Made by a program: the position numbers and the translations under genes | The notes under the pieces: model-generated | Databases searched by the model: none | The model's input: the letters and a program-made list of their open reading frames with translations, nothing else | What the model was told of the DNA's origin: nothing | In this document: positions 1 through 10,600 of the stretch, in pieces | Layout: each line of letters opens with the position of its first letter | Position numbering within the stretch: position 1 is the first letter of the stretch | Source: Leptodactylus fallax | Taxonomy: Eukaryota; Chordata; Amphibia; Anura; Leptodactylidae | Direction: 5' to 3' | DNA: 64,000 nucleotides | Assembly: GCA_947044405.1 (NCBI GenBank) | Contig: CAMRHE010000207.1 | Coordinates: 1,746,001-1,810,000, forward strand

Positions 1-783
1 TTCTTGCATGTGGTTCCTATTGCTTAAGCAGATTTTTTCAGTTTTGGCTGCAGGAATAAGGACAAAAAAAAAAACAAAACACAGAAGAAAAACAAGACTT
101 TACAATTCCAAAAGTAGGCGTTAGAGCAAAGTAGCTATACGTGACACCCCCCAAAAAATGATAATAAAAATTCTCATTATCAAATGTTGCAGAATGTTAC
201 TATTTTTGTCACATTCCTCTTTTATTATTTAGTTATGGCTTTTTTTGTGACTCGGTTCACGGTCTCCACAACAGCCCCATAGATTTCTAAATGTGAAAGC
301 AGAGCAACTAGGCCGCATGCTGTGTATTCTATGTATTTTCTTCTCACAGCGAATGCGCAACATGTTTCCGAGTCCTCAACATCTGTTCTTGGCACACCAT
401 AGCAAGCAAATGTTAACCAGGAAATACAGTATCCACACAGCGCAATATTCAGTGTGCTCTATGTTTGCCATTGCTTTATTTGTCAATAGCATATTCAATG
501 GAATAAAAAAATATATTTTATTTCGAAAGGGATGTCCCAAATTTGGAGCAAACTCAGAGTCGTCTGGGGTGAGTTTTTATTTGTAGAATTACAGGATGGT
601 TAGGGTGATTCTTTAACATAGTAAATGAGAAAAATCAGGGATGGCTGGGGTGGGTATAAAATAAAACATATAAATAAAGACATTTTCACCTTTCTCTGGT
701 GCTTTGTTGTTCAGTCCCTATCTCTTTTGCCTCTCATACTTGGGTTTGCCCCGCCAGAAGCAGAGAGGCTCACATGACCACTA
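1..783. other. AT-rich non-coding stretch
   Basis: No convincing coding region or bounded repeat was seen. The sequence is AT-rich with short A and T runs. Reading frames of under 100 codons occur here but look random, with no recognisable domain. Confidence 0.5.
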
Positions 784-1120
784 AGGGTGTGTTCACACGA
801 AGGAATTTGATGCAGATTTGGGGGCGGATTTCGCCCCCGAATCCGGAGCAGATTCCTACCGGAATCCCCCCTCCCATTGTTTTCAATGAGAGGCAGAGAT
901 CGCAGCAGGACATGGAAAAAAGAAGTGTCCTGCTCGATCTTGCTGTGGATTCTGTGGTGCAGGGTCTGCGGCTTGAGGCTCCCTCCTGATTAGGCCCATT
1001 CATCCGGGTCTAATCAGGAGCGGGATGCTGCGACGGAATGCTGATGCACTACATTGGAATCCCGTCGCAGCTAGACCGCGGCGAAAATGCCGGCGGCAGA
1101 AAATGAAGAGGAATTCCATC
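784..1120 (+). repeat. MITE-like repeat, GTGTTCACAC family, copy 1
   Basis: Starts with AAGGGTGTGTTCACACGAAG and runs through a GC-richer body that includes TTTTCAATGAGAGGCAGAGA and GTCCTGCTCGATCTTGC. The same order of blocks is found at 28484-28800 and, on the other strand, at 61130-61435. All three share the AGAAAATGAAGAG block near the far end. The right terminus is not clear, so this copy may be truncated. The superfamily is not certain. Confidence 0.65.
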
Positions 1121-1761
1121 TATGAGTGCCAAGGCCATTGAGCTATACTGGAATCTCACGGAGCCCCTCTCAGTGCTCCAGGCTACTCATTTCTATATTG
1201 TCAATCTGTAAATGAGCGTGTGCTCCTTCCTCTCCCATAACATGACTACATACTAGTAACACTTTACTCTATGGCAGGGCTAGGTGTAACTGCGGTGGTT
1301 ATGGTTACAGAAAGGCACCAGTTTTATTTTCAGAAAACCATCACATAAGAATTTACGAAGTCCTGGTACTGGCTTCAGAGAATTTTGATGGAATTTTGTT
1401 ATGCTTGGAGATAGCTGAAGAATAGAATTCGGCTATCTCTGGTGCTCCCAATGAAGTGAATGGGTGGTGCATCTGTGTCCACCAAGGCAACAAAGCACCC
1501 AATGTTCTCAGGATTAGTTTGCCTGTGTGACTCCATTTAGACAGAAGTATGAGACATTTGGTCACAGATTTTGTTTTACGGATTTGCAACAAATTTTATC
1601 CTAGGCATTACAAAGGGTGACATGCTCAATGAAAATCCAATATAAGAATTGACATGGTGTGGATTTAAAAACCATATCCCCGGTCAATTTACAGACTGAA
1701 AATTTCTGTAAATGTAAATTAAGTTTTTAAAAGTTTTACCTATTTAGCGGATACTGTATTA
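1121..1761. other. Unassigned non-coding stretch
   Basis: No gene and no bounded repeat recognised. Confidence 0.4.
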
Positions 1762-1980
1762 GGTTGAGGCCCCACGTTGTGGAAACGCAGCTTTTTTGTT
1801 GCAGATTTTGCTGCAGTTTTTTGAGCCAAAGCCAAGAATGACTACAAAAGGAATAGGAAATATATAGGAAGTTCTTATACTTCTACCTTTTGCTCAATCC
1901 ACTCCTGGCTTTAGATAAAAAAAACCGCAGCAAAATCTGCAAGAAAAAAATCTGCATTTCCGCAACGTGGGGCCTCAGCC
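1762..1980. repeat. MITE with GGCCCCACGTTG inverted termini, copy 1
   Basis: A 219-bp element with terminal inverted repeats GGTTGAGGCCCCACGTTG on the left and CAACGTGGGGCCTCAGCC on the right. It is flanked by TTA (1759-1761) and TAA (1981-1983), a TWA-type duplication with one change, as used by PIF/Harbinger transposases. Related copies lie at 4770, 44991 and 63284, with a fragment ending near 40923. It has no coding capacity. Confidence 0.75.
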
Positions 1981-1983
1981 TAA

Positions 1984-2639
1984 GGGTGGTTTCATACACA
2001 CTAAACTAAATGCACAAGAATTCTGGCTTACCATAATTTATACCACAAAATAAGAATATAAAAGATCAAGGTGGGCCTGGCAGAGACACCTTGGCTTTGA
2101 CAAATTTACTATAAATTATTAGTTTATACTGAGTTATACCTGAAATCTATGCCAGTTGGGTGGAGATTGTTTCAATTTTCACTTTTTTGAGTTTCTGCAA
2201 AATTTGCATATTTGTCACAAATTTATTCCATTTATTGTCTAAATTTATGTATATATGTGTCTAAATATAAAGTAAAAAACAACAAATCAGAGACATAAAA
2301 ATGACTTTGTGAAGTCCAGTCATGATGATGTCCCCATTGTCTTCTGTAGCTACAGACTACTTCTTTATAAATTGGAATACAAGGCCAATTTGTTTGCAAA
2401 ATCAGTGGAAAATAGTTTTCCTTATCAGAGCTCTTCTACCTTCCGCAGCTCATGTATTATTAAATTGTAATTATACCGCTTACAAGGAAGCATGAATGAC
2501 TCTATGACAATAATGAAATGTGTCAGTAATTAAAGCTGAACTCCACTTAAAACCTGATCCCAATATCCCACATCCTCTGTGTCTCGCTCACAGAAGTCCT
2601 CAGCTGAGCTACAGCTGAGATACTGGGCAGAATTACTAA
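1984..2639. other. Unassigned non-coding stretch
   Basis: AT-rich, with no gene or bounded repeat recognised. Confidence 0.4.
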
Positions 2640-2909
2640 GACCGGCAGCAGACGACCGTGCTGTGGGTCAGAGTGCTATCCGTATATTTCATGGAGAACA
2701 CACTGCTCCATTATTTTCTATGGGACTGTACACACGACCGTGATTTTCACTGTCCTGTGTGCGGGCCACATCAGATAGGACATGTCCTATTCTTGTCCTA
2801 TTTGCGGCCCGTGCTTCCATGGCTCCTATTCATTTAATGAAATCCCCGTGTCCCCGTGTGCTTTTAAATCACGGCAGGCCGGTTGCAGCGTGATCGTCTG
2901 CAACCGGCC
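2640..2909. mobile_element. PIF/Harbinger-like MITE, GGCCGGTTGCAGA family, copy 1
   Basis: A 270-bp non-autonomous element. The right end reads GTCTGCAACCGGCC and the left end is a diverged GACCGGCAGCAGACGACC. It is flanked by TAA (2637-2639) and TTA (2910-2912). A second copy at 15222-15519 aligns along the whole length and has a perfect TAA duplication. The superfamily call rests only on the 3-bp TWA duplication and GG-starting termini. Confidence 0.75.
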
Positions 2910-2944
2910 TTATACAGAGATATTTACTAAGCTAAATACACCAG

Positions 2945-3809
2945 TGTGATGATTCCACGTAAATATGGCTATAACTCAAAGCTGTATTTTGATCTCTGGG
3001 TATCGTATCTCCCTATTCCTTCCATTGATTCATAATGTGCGCAGCCCTAATCTTAGATGTATGTTATCAGTAGGGCAACCTTGTAACAATAGGGCTTTGT
3101 ATCCATCCCAGAAAGGCTCCATTGAATTCCTACATAGCCCTGAGTGATCAAATAAAAATGCACTGTTAAGCCTGGGCTGTTAGATCAGACATGGTTGATA
3201 ACATTGTATCATTTCACCTGATCTCAGCTCCATACAAAGGATCTGGACTTGAGTGCATTAATCAATCAGACTGGCCGTCGCCGGTGACCTCATTCTGGGT
3301 GGTGTAATCAAGGGTATAAAAGATGAGGTAAGGGGTCAGTGGGAGGAGATTGGGCTGAGACTACAAGGAGAATACTTTGATGAGACTACAGAGAAACTAT
3401 TGGGATATACTGTGAGGAGCATGCAAGCTGGGATGCTGTGTTGATGCTGCTAGAAGCCTCCACTGGTTATTCACACATACCAGAGCATGTGTGAGTGTTG
3501 GACTACAGAACCACGTCAAGGAGATGTGTGGTAAAGTAATTATTTCACCTTTATTCCCTTTTATTTTAAGTACTGTATATTGTAACTAGTAACTGTTAAT
3601 GCTTGTATACATCTGCATATCTGTGCTGAACTGCATGTGTTAGATGTTAATACCGACCCATCTAGGGGTTAATAAATATATAAAATTTAGAAAGCTTGTC
3701 TTGTATTTATCTTGTGAACCCAGCACTCACTGGCGGTGAGTGTGGTTTTATATGAAAGAAGACTCAGGTGTGGGCCAACGCGGTGTTGGCGCGCTGAAGA
3801 TCTTTCACA
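2945..3809 (+). mobile_element. Solitary LTR-like repeat, copy 1
   Basis: About 865 bp starting TGTGATGATTCC and ending CTTTCACA. It contains a TATA box (TATAAAA at 3314-3320) and, about 350 bp on, AATAAA at 3671, the layout of U3, R and U5 in a long terminal repeat. A homologous copy lies in opposite orientation at 26737-27779. No gag, pol or env coding sequence adjoins either copy, so each looks like a solo LTR left by recombination. The parent family (retrovirus-like or other LTR class) cannot be told from this. No clear target duplication was found. Confidence 0.6.
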
Positions 3810-4050
3810 ACCAGAATACGAACAAGGATGCAAAACACCCCTTGTCCTGTGCATGGGGGGTAACCTGTTGTGGCCGTAATATCCCTTTAGTTTTGGGAAC
3901 ATATCTTTCCCTGCACTCCAGAATTCTACCATCACAAAGGTGCAAAAGGAAGAATTTGCAATTTTTTTTTTTTGGCTCATTTGTGCAAACATATAGTGAC
4001 TTTTTCTGACTTATAGTACATGTTTCTGACACTCTCTCCACTTTTGAAAA

Positions 4051-4521
4051 GTGTGTGTGTGTGTGTGTGTGTTTGAGTGTGTGTGAGTCTATGTGAGTGA
4101 GTGTGTGTGTATGTGAGTGTTTGTGTGTGTGTGTGTGAGTGTGTATGTGAGTGTTTGTGTGTGTGAGTGTATGTGAGTGTTTGTGTGTGTGTGTGTGTAT
4201 GTGAGTGTTTGTGTGTGTGTATGTGAGTGTGTGTATGTGAGTGTTTGTGTGTATGTGTGTGTATGTGAGTGAGTGTGTGTGTATGTGAGTGTGTATGTGT
4301 GTGTATGTGTGTGTGTATGTGAGTGTGTGTGTGTGAATGTATGTGAGTGTTTGTGTGTGTGTGTGTATGTGAGTGTTTGTGTGTGTGTGTGTATGTGTGT
4401 GTGTATGTGAGTGTTGTGTGTGTGTGTGTATGTGAGTGTGTATGTGTGTGTGTGTATGTGTGTGTGTATGTGACTGTGTGTGTGTGAGTGTATGTGAGTG
4501 TTTATGTGTGTGTGTATGTGA

Positions 4522-4558
<37 letters not shown>

Positions 4559-4591
4559 TGTGTATGTGAGTGTGTGTGTGAGTGTATGTGA

Positions 4592-4623
<32 letters not shown>

Positions 4624-4625
4624 GT
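4051..4625 (+). repeat. Long compound (TG)n microsatellite
   Basis: About 575 bp of almost pure TG dinucleotides, interrupted regularly by TATG, TGAG and TTTG variants that form higher-order units such as GTGTATGTGAGTGTTTG. There is no coding potential. Confidence 0.98.
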
Positions 4626-4769
4626 TGTTTATAGTATTATGTACATCAAATTTATCAATGCAATTTTTGAAAACCGCACAAAAATTGCAACAATGCAGAC
4701 TTGAGCAAAATTAACACATATGCACAAAAAAACTGGCCTACAAGCTATGCATCACATATATGTCTTTAA

Positions 4770-5041
4770 GGTTAAGACCCCATGTAGTAAGCCGCAGCCA
4801 AAAAACGCTGCGGAAAAGCATCGCGTTTTTTTTTCCCCACAGTGTTTATCACAGAATGCTTACAGAGTTTTCCGTAGGTATAATTGACATGCGTTTTTTA
4901 AACCGCAGCATTTATGCAGCGTGTGGATGAGATTAGCTAGAATCCCATTCACTTTGCAGGTAATGTTAAACGCAGTGTTTCTTGCCATGTTGTTTCTGGC
5001 GTGGCCAAAATGCTGCGCTTTCGCAACGTGGGGCCCTGGCC
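4770..5041. repeat. MITE with GGCCCC inverted termini, copy 2
   Basis: The left end is GGTTAAGACCCCATG and the right end CGTGGGGCCCTGGCC. It is flanked by TAA and TTA. The interior contains CCGTAGGTATAATTGACATG and TCACTTTGCAGGTA-like blocks shared with the copies at 44991 and 63284. Confidence 0.65.
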
Positions 5042-5226
5042 TTAAACACTTATTTCACCACAAATGAAAGGGGACGTAGCTTACGGTGCAATTTGTTTAG
5101 CACCACAATTCTAGTGCAAAGTAAACCAACTAATAGGTGACATAAACTAAAGATGAACATACACATTAGTTAAAATTTGGCCTTGATGTTGACAATCAAA
5201 AAAATACACTAGTGCACATTCATTAA

Positions 5227-5307
5227 AGGGAGTCTGTCACCAGAACTCAGGATATCAACCCAACTAGATAGATAGGTTAGGATCACCTGAATCAAACAGT
5301 GCTTTCC
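5227..5307 (+). repeat. Fragment of an AAAGGGAGTCTGTCACC repeat
   Basis: Begins TTAAAGGGAGTCTGTCACC and includes AGATAGATAGGTTAGGATCACC. A related start is at 22272. It is cut off by the L1 that begins in the following G-run. Confidence 0.5.
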
Positions 5308-5756
5308 GGGGGGGGGGGGGGCGTGGCTAGCGCTGAACATGGAGGGTCGCATGTGAGCGGAGCTCCGGTTAGAGCCGCTCATCTATCCTGAGTTACATCC
5401 TGACTTACCGGTGCCCGGGGTAGCCGTCCGCAGGAACGCACATTTGGGGCCCTCCTCTTGGTCCCGGGACTCCCGTTCTGCCGGTATCCTCCTCCGCTGG
5501 GTGGTAGTCGGTGGCCGCTACACGTGGCCGGCGGCTGTTCACTTTCACCTGCGCCGCCGGAGCCGCTCTGTCCCGTGCCGCGGGGGCTTGGAGCTGCCGT
5601 TGTGGGGCTGCGCTAGTGGACCGGCCTGGAGCTGTGCGGGCACTGCTGAGGCCGCTGAGCCTGCTGTTGCCCGGGTGGCGGTTTCCCCTCTCTCCACGTG
5701 GTGGGCGGCCATCTTCATCCTGATCGGGTCGGCCATCTGCTGATGGGGGGAGCGCT

Positions 5757-6130
5757 GAGTCTGGAGTTCCTGTTTGTCACCCCGCTGACTGCTCTTCTGG
5801 GAGGCTTTTCTTATAATCCAGTGAAGGTTGCGGTATGTACTACTGGACTGTTGAGTTACCATATGTCCTCCTATAGTTCCTCCTGGCAGCCTATGTACTT
5901 CATCACTCCGCTACTGGCCTTCTTGGAGGCTTTACTTATAATCCAGTGACTGATGCTACCGGCACTATTGGATCGTTGAGTTACCATCCGTCCCTTCTTA
6001 GTTCCTCCTGGCAATTTGTCTATTTCACTGCTCCGCTGACGGCTCTCTCGTGGTGATATCGCTCATAATCCAGAGTCTGTTGCCATCGATACTATTGGAC
6101 TGTTGAGTTACCGTCTGTCCTCGGCTGGCT
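5757..6130 (+). repeat. Tandem 5'UTR monomers of L1-A
   Basis: About three units of 125-127 bp. Marker blocks recur in order: a TTCCTCCTGGCA-type block, CTGCTCCGCTGACGGCTCT-type, TTATAATCCAG, ACTATTGGA and TTGAGTTACC. TTGAGTTACC occurs at 5851, 5976 and 6103. Tandem 5'UTR monomers act as promoters in mouse L1. The same role here is inference. Confidence 0.8.
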
Positions 6131-6166
6131 GATTGGCCCTGGTGGCCCGACATAGAGGCTCCTACT

Positions 6167-7174
6167 GTGCAACTGCTATTAGCCAGAGACCTCGTTTATA
6201 CTCCTCTGGGACCGGCCCGGTCTTGCTACCATCACACCTCCTCCTCTGCCAACATATCCACCCGTACGGAGCGCAGGAAGAGCGGCCGCCGACTCTCTAA
6301 AATGAGTCGCCCGCAATCAACCTCTGTCTCTGATCGCCTGAGGGGGTTCTCCAGGGCAGCATCCTCTTCTACATCATCATCGCTTGAGGCAGCCTCTCCT
6401 ACCCTTCCAGAGGAGGACCCCGAGCCCACTTTAAAGCAAGTTACTGGGCAGCTACTGGAAGCGATCCATGCCGGCACTTCCTCGCTGACCGGGAAAATTG
6501 AGGAGGTCAAAATCGACCTGGGCCTGCTCCGTCAGGACTTTCAGACCTTGCGAGGCAGGGTGCGTGAGGTGGAGGATCGGGTCTCTCAGGTAGAAGACAC
6601 TGTTAACCCACTTCCTGCCAAGTTTCAGGAGCTGGAGAGAGCTGCAAGTTTGTGGACACAGCGTGCGGATGACCTGGAGAATAGATTGCGACGAAACAAC
6701 CTCCGTATCCTGGGCCTGCCAGAGCAGGCGGAGGGTGAAGATCCTCAGGCCTTTGTGGAGGGGTGGCTGAAAAATGTCTTACCGGAGGCTCACTTCTCGC
6801 CAATCTTTGCAGTGGAACGGGCCCATCGGGTTCCGGCTAAGCCGCCGCCCCAGGGCGCACCTCCTCGACCCTTGTTGGCCCGTCTCATAAACAGCACGGA
6901 TCGAGATACGGCGCTGCGGGCTGCACGCCAGGCCGGCGAGCTTAAGTACAACGGAGCTGCAGTAGCCATGTTTCCAGATTTCTCGGCGGCGCTCCAGAAG
7001 ACCCGAGCATCCTTTGTGGCCGTTAAGAGGCGACTGAGAGAAAAGGCTATACAATACTCCATGATTTACCAAGCGCGTCTTCGGGTCGTCCATGACGGCA
7101 GGTCCCTATTCTTTACTTCGCCAAAGGATGTGGAGGACTGGCTATCTCTTCTACCTCGATCTCCGAGACAATGA
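6167..7174 (+). CDS. L1 ORF1 protein (RNA-binding chaperone of L1-A)
   Basis: The frame is 335 aa from 6167. The ATG at 6302 (residue 46, A at -3) is an equally likely start and gives 290 aa. In L1 elements ORF1p trimerises, coats the element RNA and is needed for retrotransposition. After a Ser/Pro-rich N-terminus, residues about 100-175 form a heptad-like coiled coil. RRNNLRILGLPE then opens the RRM-like domain, and a basic C-terminal domain contains RARLRVVHDGRSLFF-like sequence (here QARLRVVHDGRSLFF). This is the Transposase_22 ORF1 type with no CCHC knuckles. The ORF is intact and followed by TGA. ORF2 starts 505 bp downstream in the same element. Confidence 0.9.
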   Translation: MQLLLARDLVYTPLGPARSCYHHTSSSANISTRTERRKSGRRLSKMSRPQSTSVSDRLRGFSRAASSSTSSSLEAASPTLPEEDPEPTLKQVTGQLLEAIHAGTSSLTGKIEEVKIDLGLLRQDFQTLRGRVREVEDRVSQVEDTVNPLPAKFQELERAASLWTQRADDLENRLRRNNLRILGLPEQAEGEDPQAFVEGWLKNVLPEAHFSPIFAVERAHRVPAKPPPQGAPPRPLLARLINSTDRDTALRAARQAGELKYNGAAVAMFPDFSAALQKTRASFVAVKRRLREKAIQYSMIYQARLRVVHDGRSLFFTSPKDVEDWLSLLPRSPRQ

Positions 7175-7679
7175 TCCTGACGGCGTGTGGTGAGAGGTCC
7201 GATCAGATCATACATAGGGACTTATGTATTACGGGATGTCCGTGTTTATTGTATAAGTAGTTTTATGAAAAGTGCGGTTCTGTTATTATAGTATCCTGTA
7301 GCCTTATAGTTACCTGGGCTGGCGACCCCCGGGGTGCCGGTGTATGCTACTTACTCATGTGAACCTGGCTCTGTTGAATAGTATATCCCCTAGCCTATTG
7401 ATCATCTATACCTTTAAGACAGTGCCCCGTATACCAACCACTTTGGGTGCACTTCTTCCCCCGTAAATTGTAGCCACGGTTAATTTAACGCATATTGTTT
7501 GTTTATGCCAGCAAGATGTTTCACACCCTTTAGGGGTGTAATGGTTCATTTCGTTTGTATATTGTTCTTAGGTTGCTGCACACCACTCTGTGTCTCACTC
7601 AGCCACGCACTACACACTCATAGCCGGGTCACTTTTGGGGTCCTGAACTGCCATGATTACATTACATTCTTAGACGACC
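7175..7679 (+). other. ORF1-ORF2 spacer of L1-A
   Basis: A 505-bp spacer between the two L1 reading frames, with no convincing third ORF. Confidence 0.7.
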
Positions 7680-10600
7680 ATGGCGTCCTTTAGTGTACCT
7701 TGGAATGTGAGGGGCCTGGGCAGCCCACGAAAGAGGTCGTTGGTTTTTTCTCAGATTAGGAGGGCTGACCCACACCTCATATGCCTTCAGGAAACTCATT
7801 TGGTTCCAGACAATTCCAGACGACTTCAGAAGCCATGGGTTCAGTGGGCGGCTCACTCTACACATACTTCCTATTCCAGGGGGGTGTCCATTTTGGTGCA
7901 TCGTAGACTCAGGTGGGAGCCAGGCCTCATTGTAAGGGACCCCGAGGGACGATACGTTTTTGTCCAGGCCTGGGTTGACTCTGTCCTGTATGTTATCCTG
8001 GGTGTGTACTTGCCACCGGCGTCTGATCTTGCTGTGCTCCAGCAGGCTGCACAGTTTGCGACCCGATTCCCTGGGGCTATTGCATTATGTCTGGGTGACT
8101 TTAACAAAGTTATGGATATTGCCTTGGATCGGTTCTCTGCGGAACCGGGTTCCCCCTCTCTACCTCGCCCTACTACAATGGCCGGAGTGATCCGTGAATT
8201 GGGGTGGTTGGATTTGTGGCGGGTCCGGTTTCCGGAGGCCCGCACCTTTTCCTGTCACTCTGCCAACAGACATACTCTGTCCAGGATTGACCATGCTTTT
8301 GGAAATACTAAAGCATATTCTTGGTTGCAGACCATATCCTATTTACCCAGGGCAGTGTCTGATCATTCCCCGTTGTTCGTCCAATTAAACAGTAGTACGG
8401 CTGCTAAGCCACGACAGGGTTGGCGAATCCACCCATTTTGGTTGAAACTATTTGTACCACATGATCGAATACCTGATCAACTTCAGACGTTTTTGACCAT
8501 TAACTCCCCAAACACCTCTCCGCTCCTCTTATGGGAGACTATGAAGGCATATCTTAGGGGTTGTATTAAGTCCTCCATTTCCTTTGTAAAGAGGGAATCC
8601 TCGCTGTTGGAGACCACCTTAGCGACCCAGTGTGCCTCGCTCGAAGCCGCCTACGTGGCTAATCCAACTGATGAGGCTAGGTCTCAATGGTTGCAGATGG
8701 GTAGACAATATCTGCATATACTGCATGACAAGGCACGTAGGTCTATGTTTTTTAGCAAACAGAAGTTTTACGAACTCGGTAACCAGTCAAGCAGCTTTCT
8801 AGCTCAACTGATACATCAAAACACAGCCTCACCTGCAATACTACGAGTACATTCAGAGACGGGGGAGGTACTGTCCAATAGCTTGGCCATTAGTGACAGA
8901 TTTTATAGGTATTACAGTGAGTTGTACCTCTCCAAGCTTAGAGTCACTGATGGAGAGCTTGCTACCTATTTGGGTTTGATCCCCCTTCCTACATTGTCAG
9001 AAGACCAACGTGAATCTTTAGATTCCCCTTTTACGCTAGAGGAGCTATCGGGAGCCCTGGCAGATATGGCAAAGGGCAAATCACCGGGTCCGGACGGTAT
9101 CCCGGTGGAGGTTTACGCCCAGTATGGGGGCCTGCTTCTCCCGGTGTTGCTTGAATGTTACAATGCTGCCTTTGTGGGCCGCAGTCTCCCGGAGTCCTTT
9201 TATGACGCCACCATTATCCTGTTACTTAAGCCTGACAAGGATCCGCTGGACTGTGGCTCATATAGGCCTATATCACTGCTTAATATAGATTATAAACTCC
9301 TTACTAAAATGTTGTCGAAAAGGCAAAATTCTGTTGTTCTCGACCTTGTCCATCCGGATCAGACAGGCTTTATGCCTGGAAAATCCACATCGGATAATCT
9401 TAGAAGGGCTCAGGTGATAACTCAGATTGGGGCATCATCCTCACATGACTGGGCGGTGGCTTCTTTAGATGCAACAAAGGCGTTCGACTCTGTCGAATGG
9501 CCTTTCCTATTGCAGGTGTTGCGGGGATACGGATTTGGAGAGGGGTTTATTACCTGGATTTCCCTTCTATACTGTTCCCCTAGAGCGGCGCTGTCAATTA
9601 ATGGCACGTTGTCTTCCTACTTTCCTTTGGGTAGGGGTACAAGACAAGGATGTCCATTGTCACCGCTATTGTTTGCTTTGGCGGTGGAACCCTTGGCAAT
9701 ACTGCTTCGGAATGACCCCATATATAGAGGCATAGTGATAGGCACCCGGAAGGAGAGAACAGCACTCTATGCCGATGACTTACTCCTGTTTATGAGCGAC
9801 CCCTCCCGGTCCCTGGCCAGAGCCATGGCTATAATTGACGAATTTGGTAATTATTCTGGCCTGCGAACCAATTGGACTAAGTACTCATACATGCATATTG
9901 GCCGCGCATCAAGTGTAGCTGAGGGAAATGTGGTATGTGGATTGACTACAGTCTCAACTTGCAAATATCTGGGCATCTTTATATCTAGGGACCATAGGTG
10001 TTTTTTGGAACAGAACATTTTTCCACTCATCTCGCACTTTAGGGTTAAGTTTAATCTTTGGGCTACACTGCCTTTGTCGGTGGCTGGTAGAATCAACCTT
10101 GTTAAAATGATAGTACTACCCAAATGTCTATATGCTATAAGCCATTCTGCTGTGTCCGTGCCCCTTAGATTTTTTAAACAAATGGACTCCCTCATTATCT
10201 CCTTTATATGGGGAAACTCTAGATCTAAGCTTAGGTTGTCATCTCTACAACGACCGAAGCAGCTCGGGGGCACATCACTCCCTGATCTGTTTCTTTACTA
10301 CCTAGCAGGACAGCTCCGTTTTATTAGGAAGTGGCTCTCATCTGATCCCCTACCGAGGTCCGAGGCACATCTGGCTCACCACCTGGGTTTGCGTAATTTG
10401 TGGCCGGTGTTGGAACACCCGGCCATGTTCAGGGGGAGATTGTTGCCCATCCATACCCTGGCTGGACAGGTCTGGCGTCAGGCGAAAAAGGTGTCCGCCT
10501 ATTCTGATATACCTGCGGAGACCCCGCTTTGGCACAACCCTGGTCTGCCGACGTTATTTGCCCTGCCTGGCGCCCGGGCCTGGTCGCAGTATGGCGTGTC

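Noticed and set aside
5411..5743. A 110-codon Arg/Ala-rich frame upstream of ORF1
   Set aside because: It lies in the GC-rich 5'UTR of L1-A, where stops are rare because of composition. No L1 family protein of this kind is known to me.
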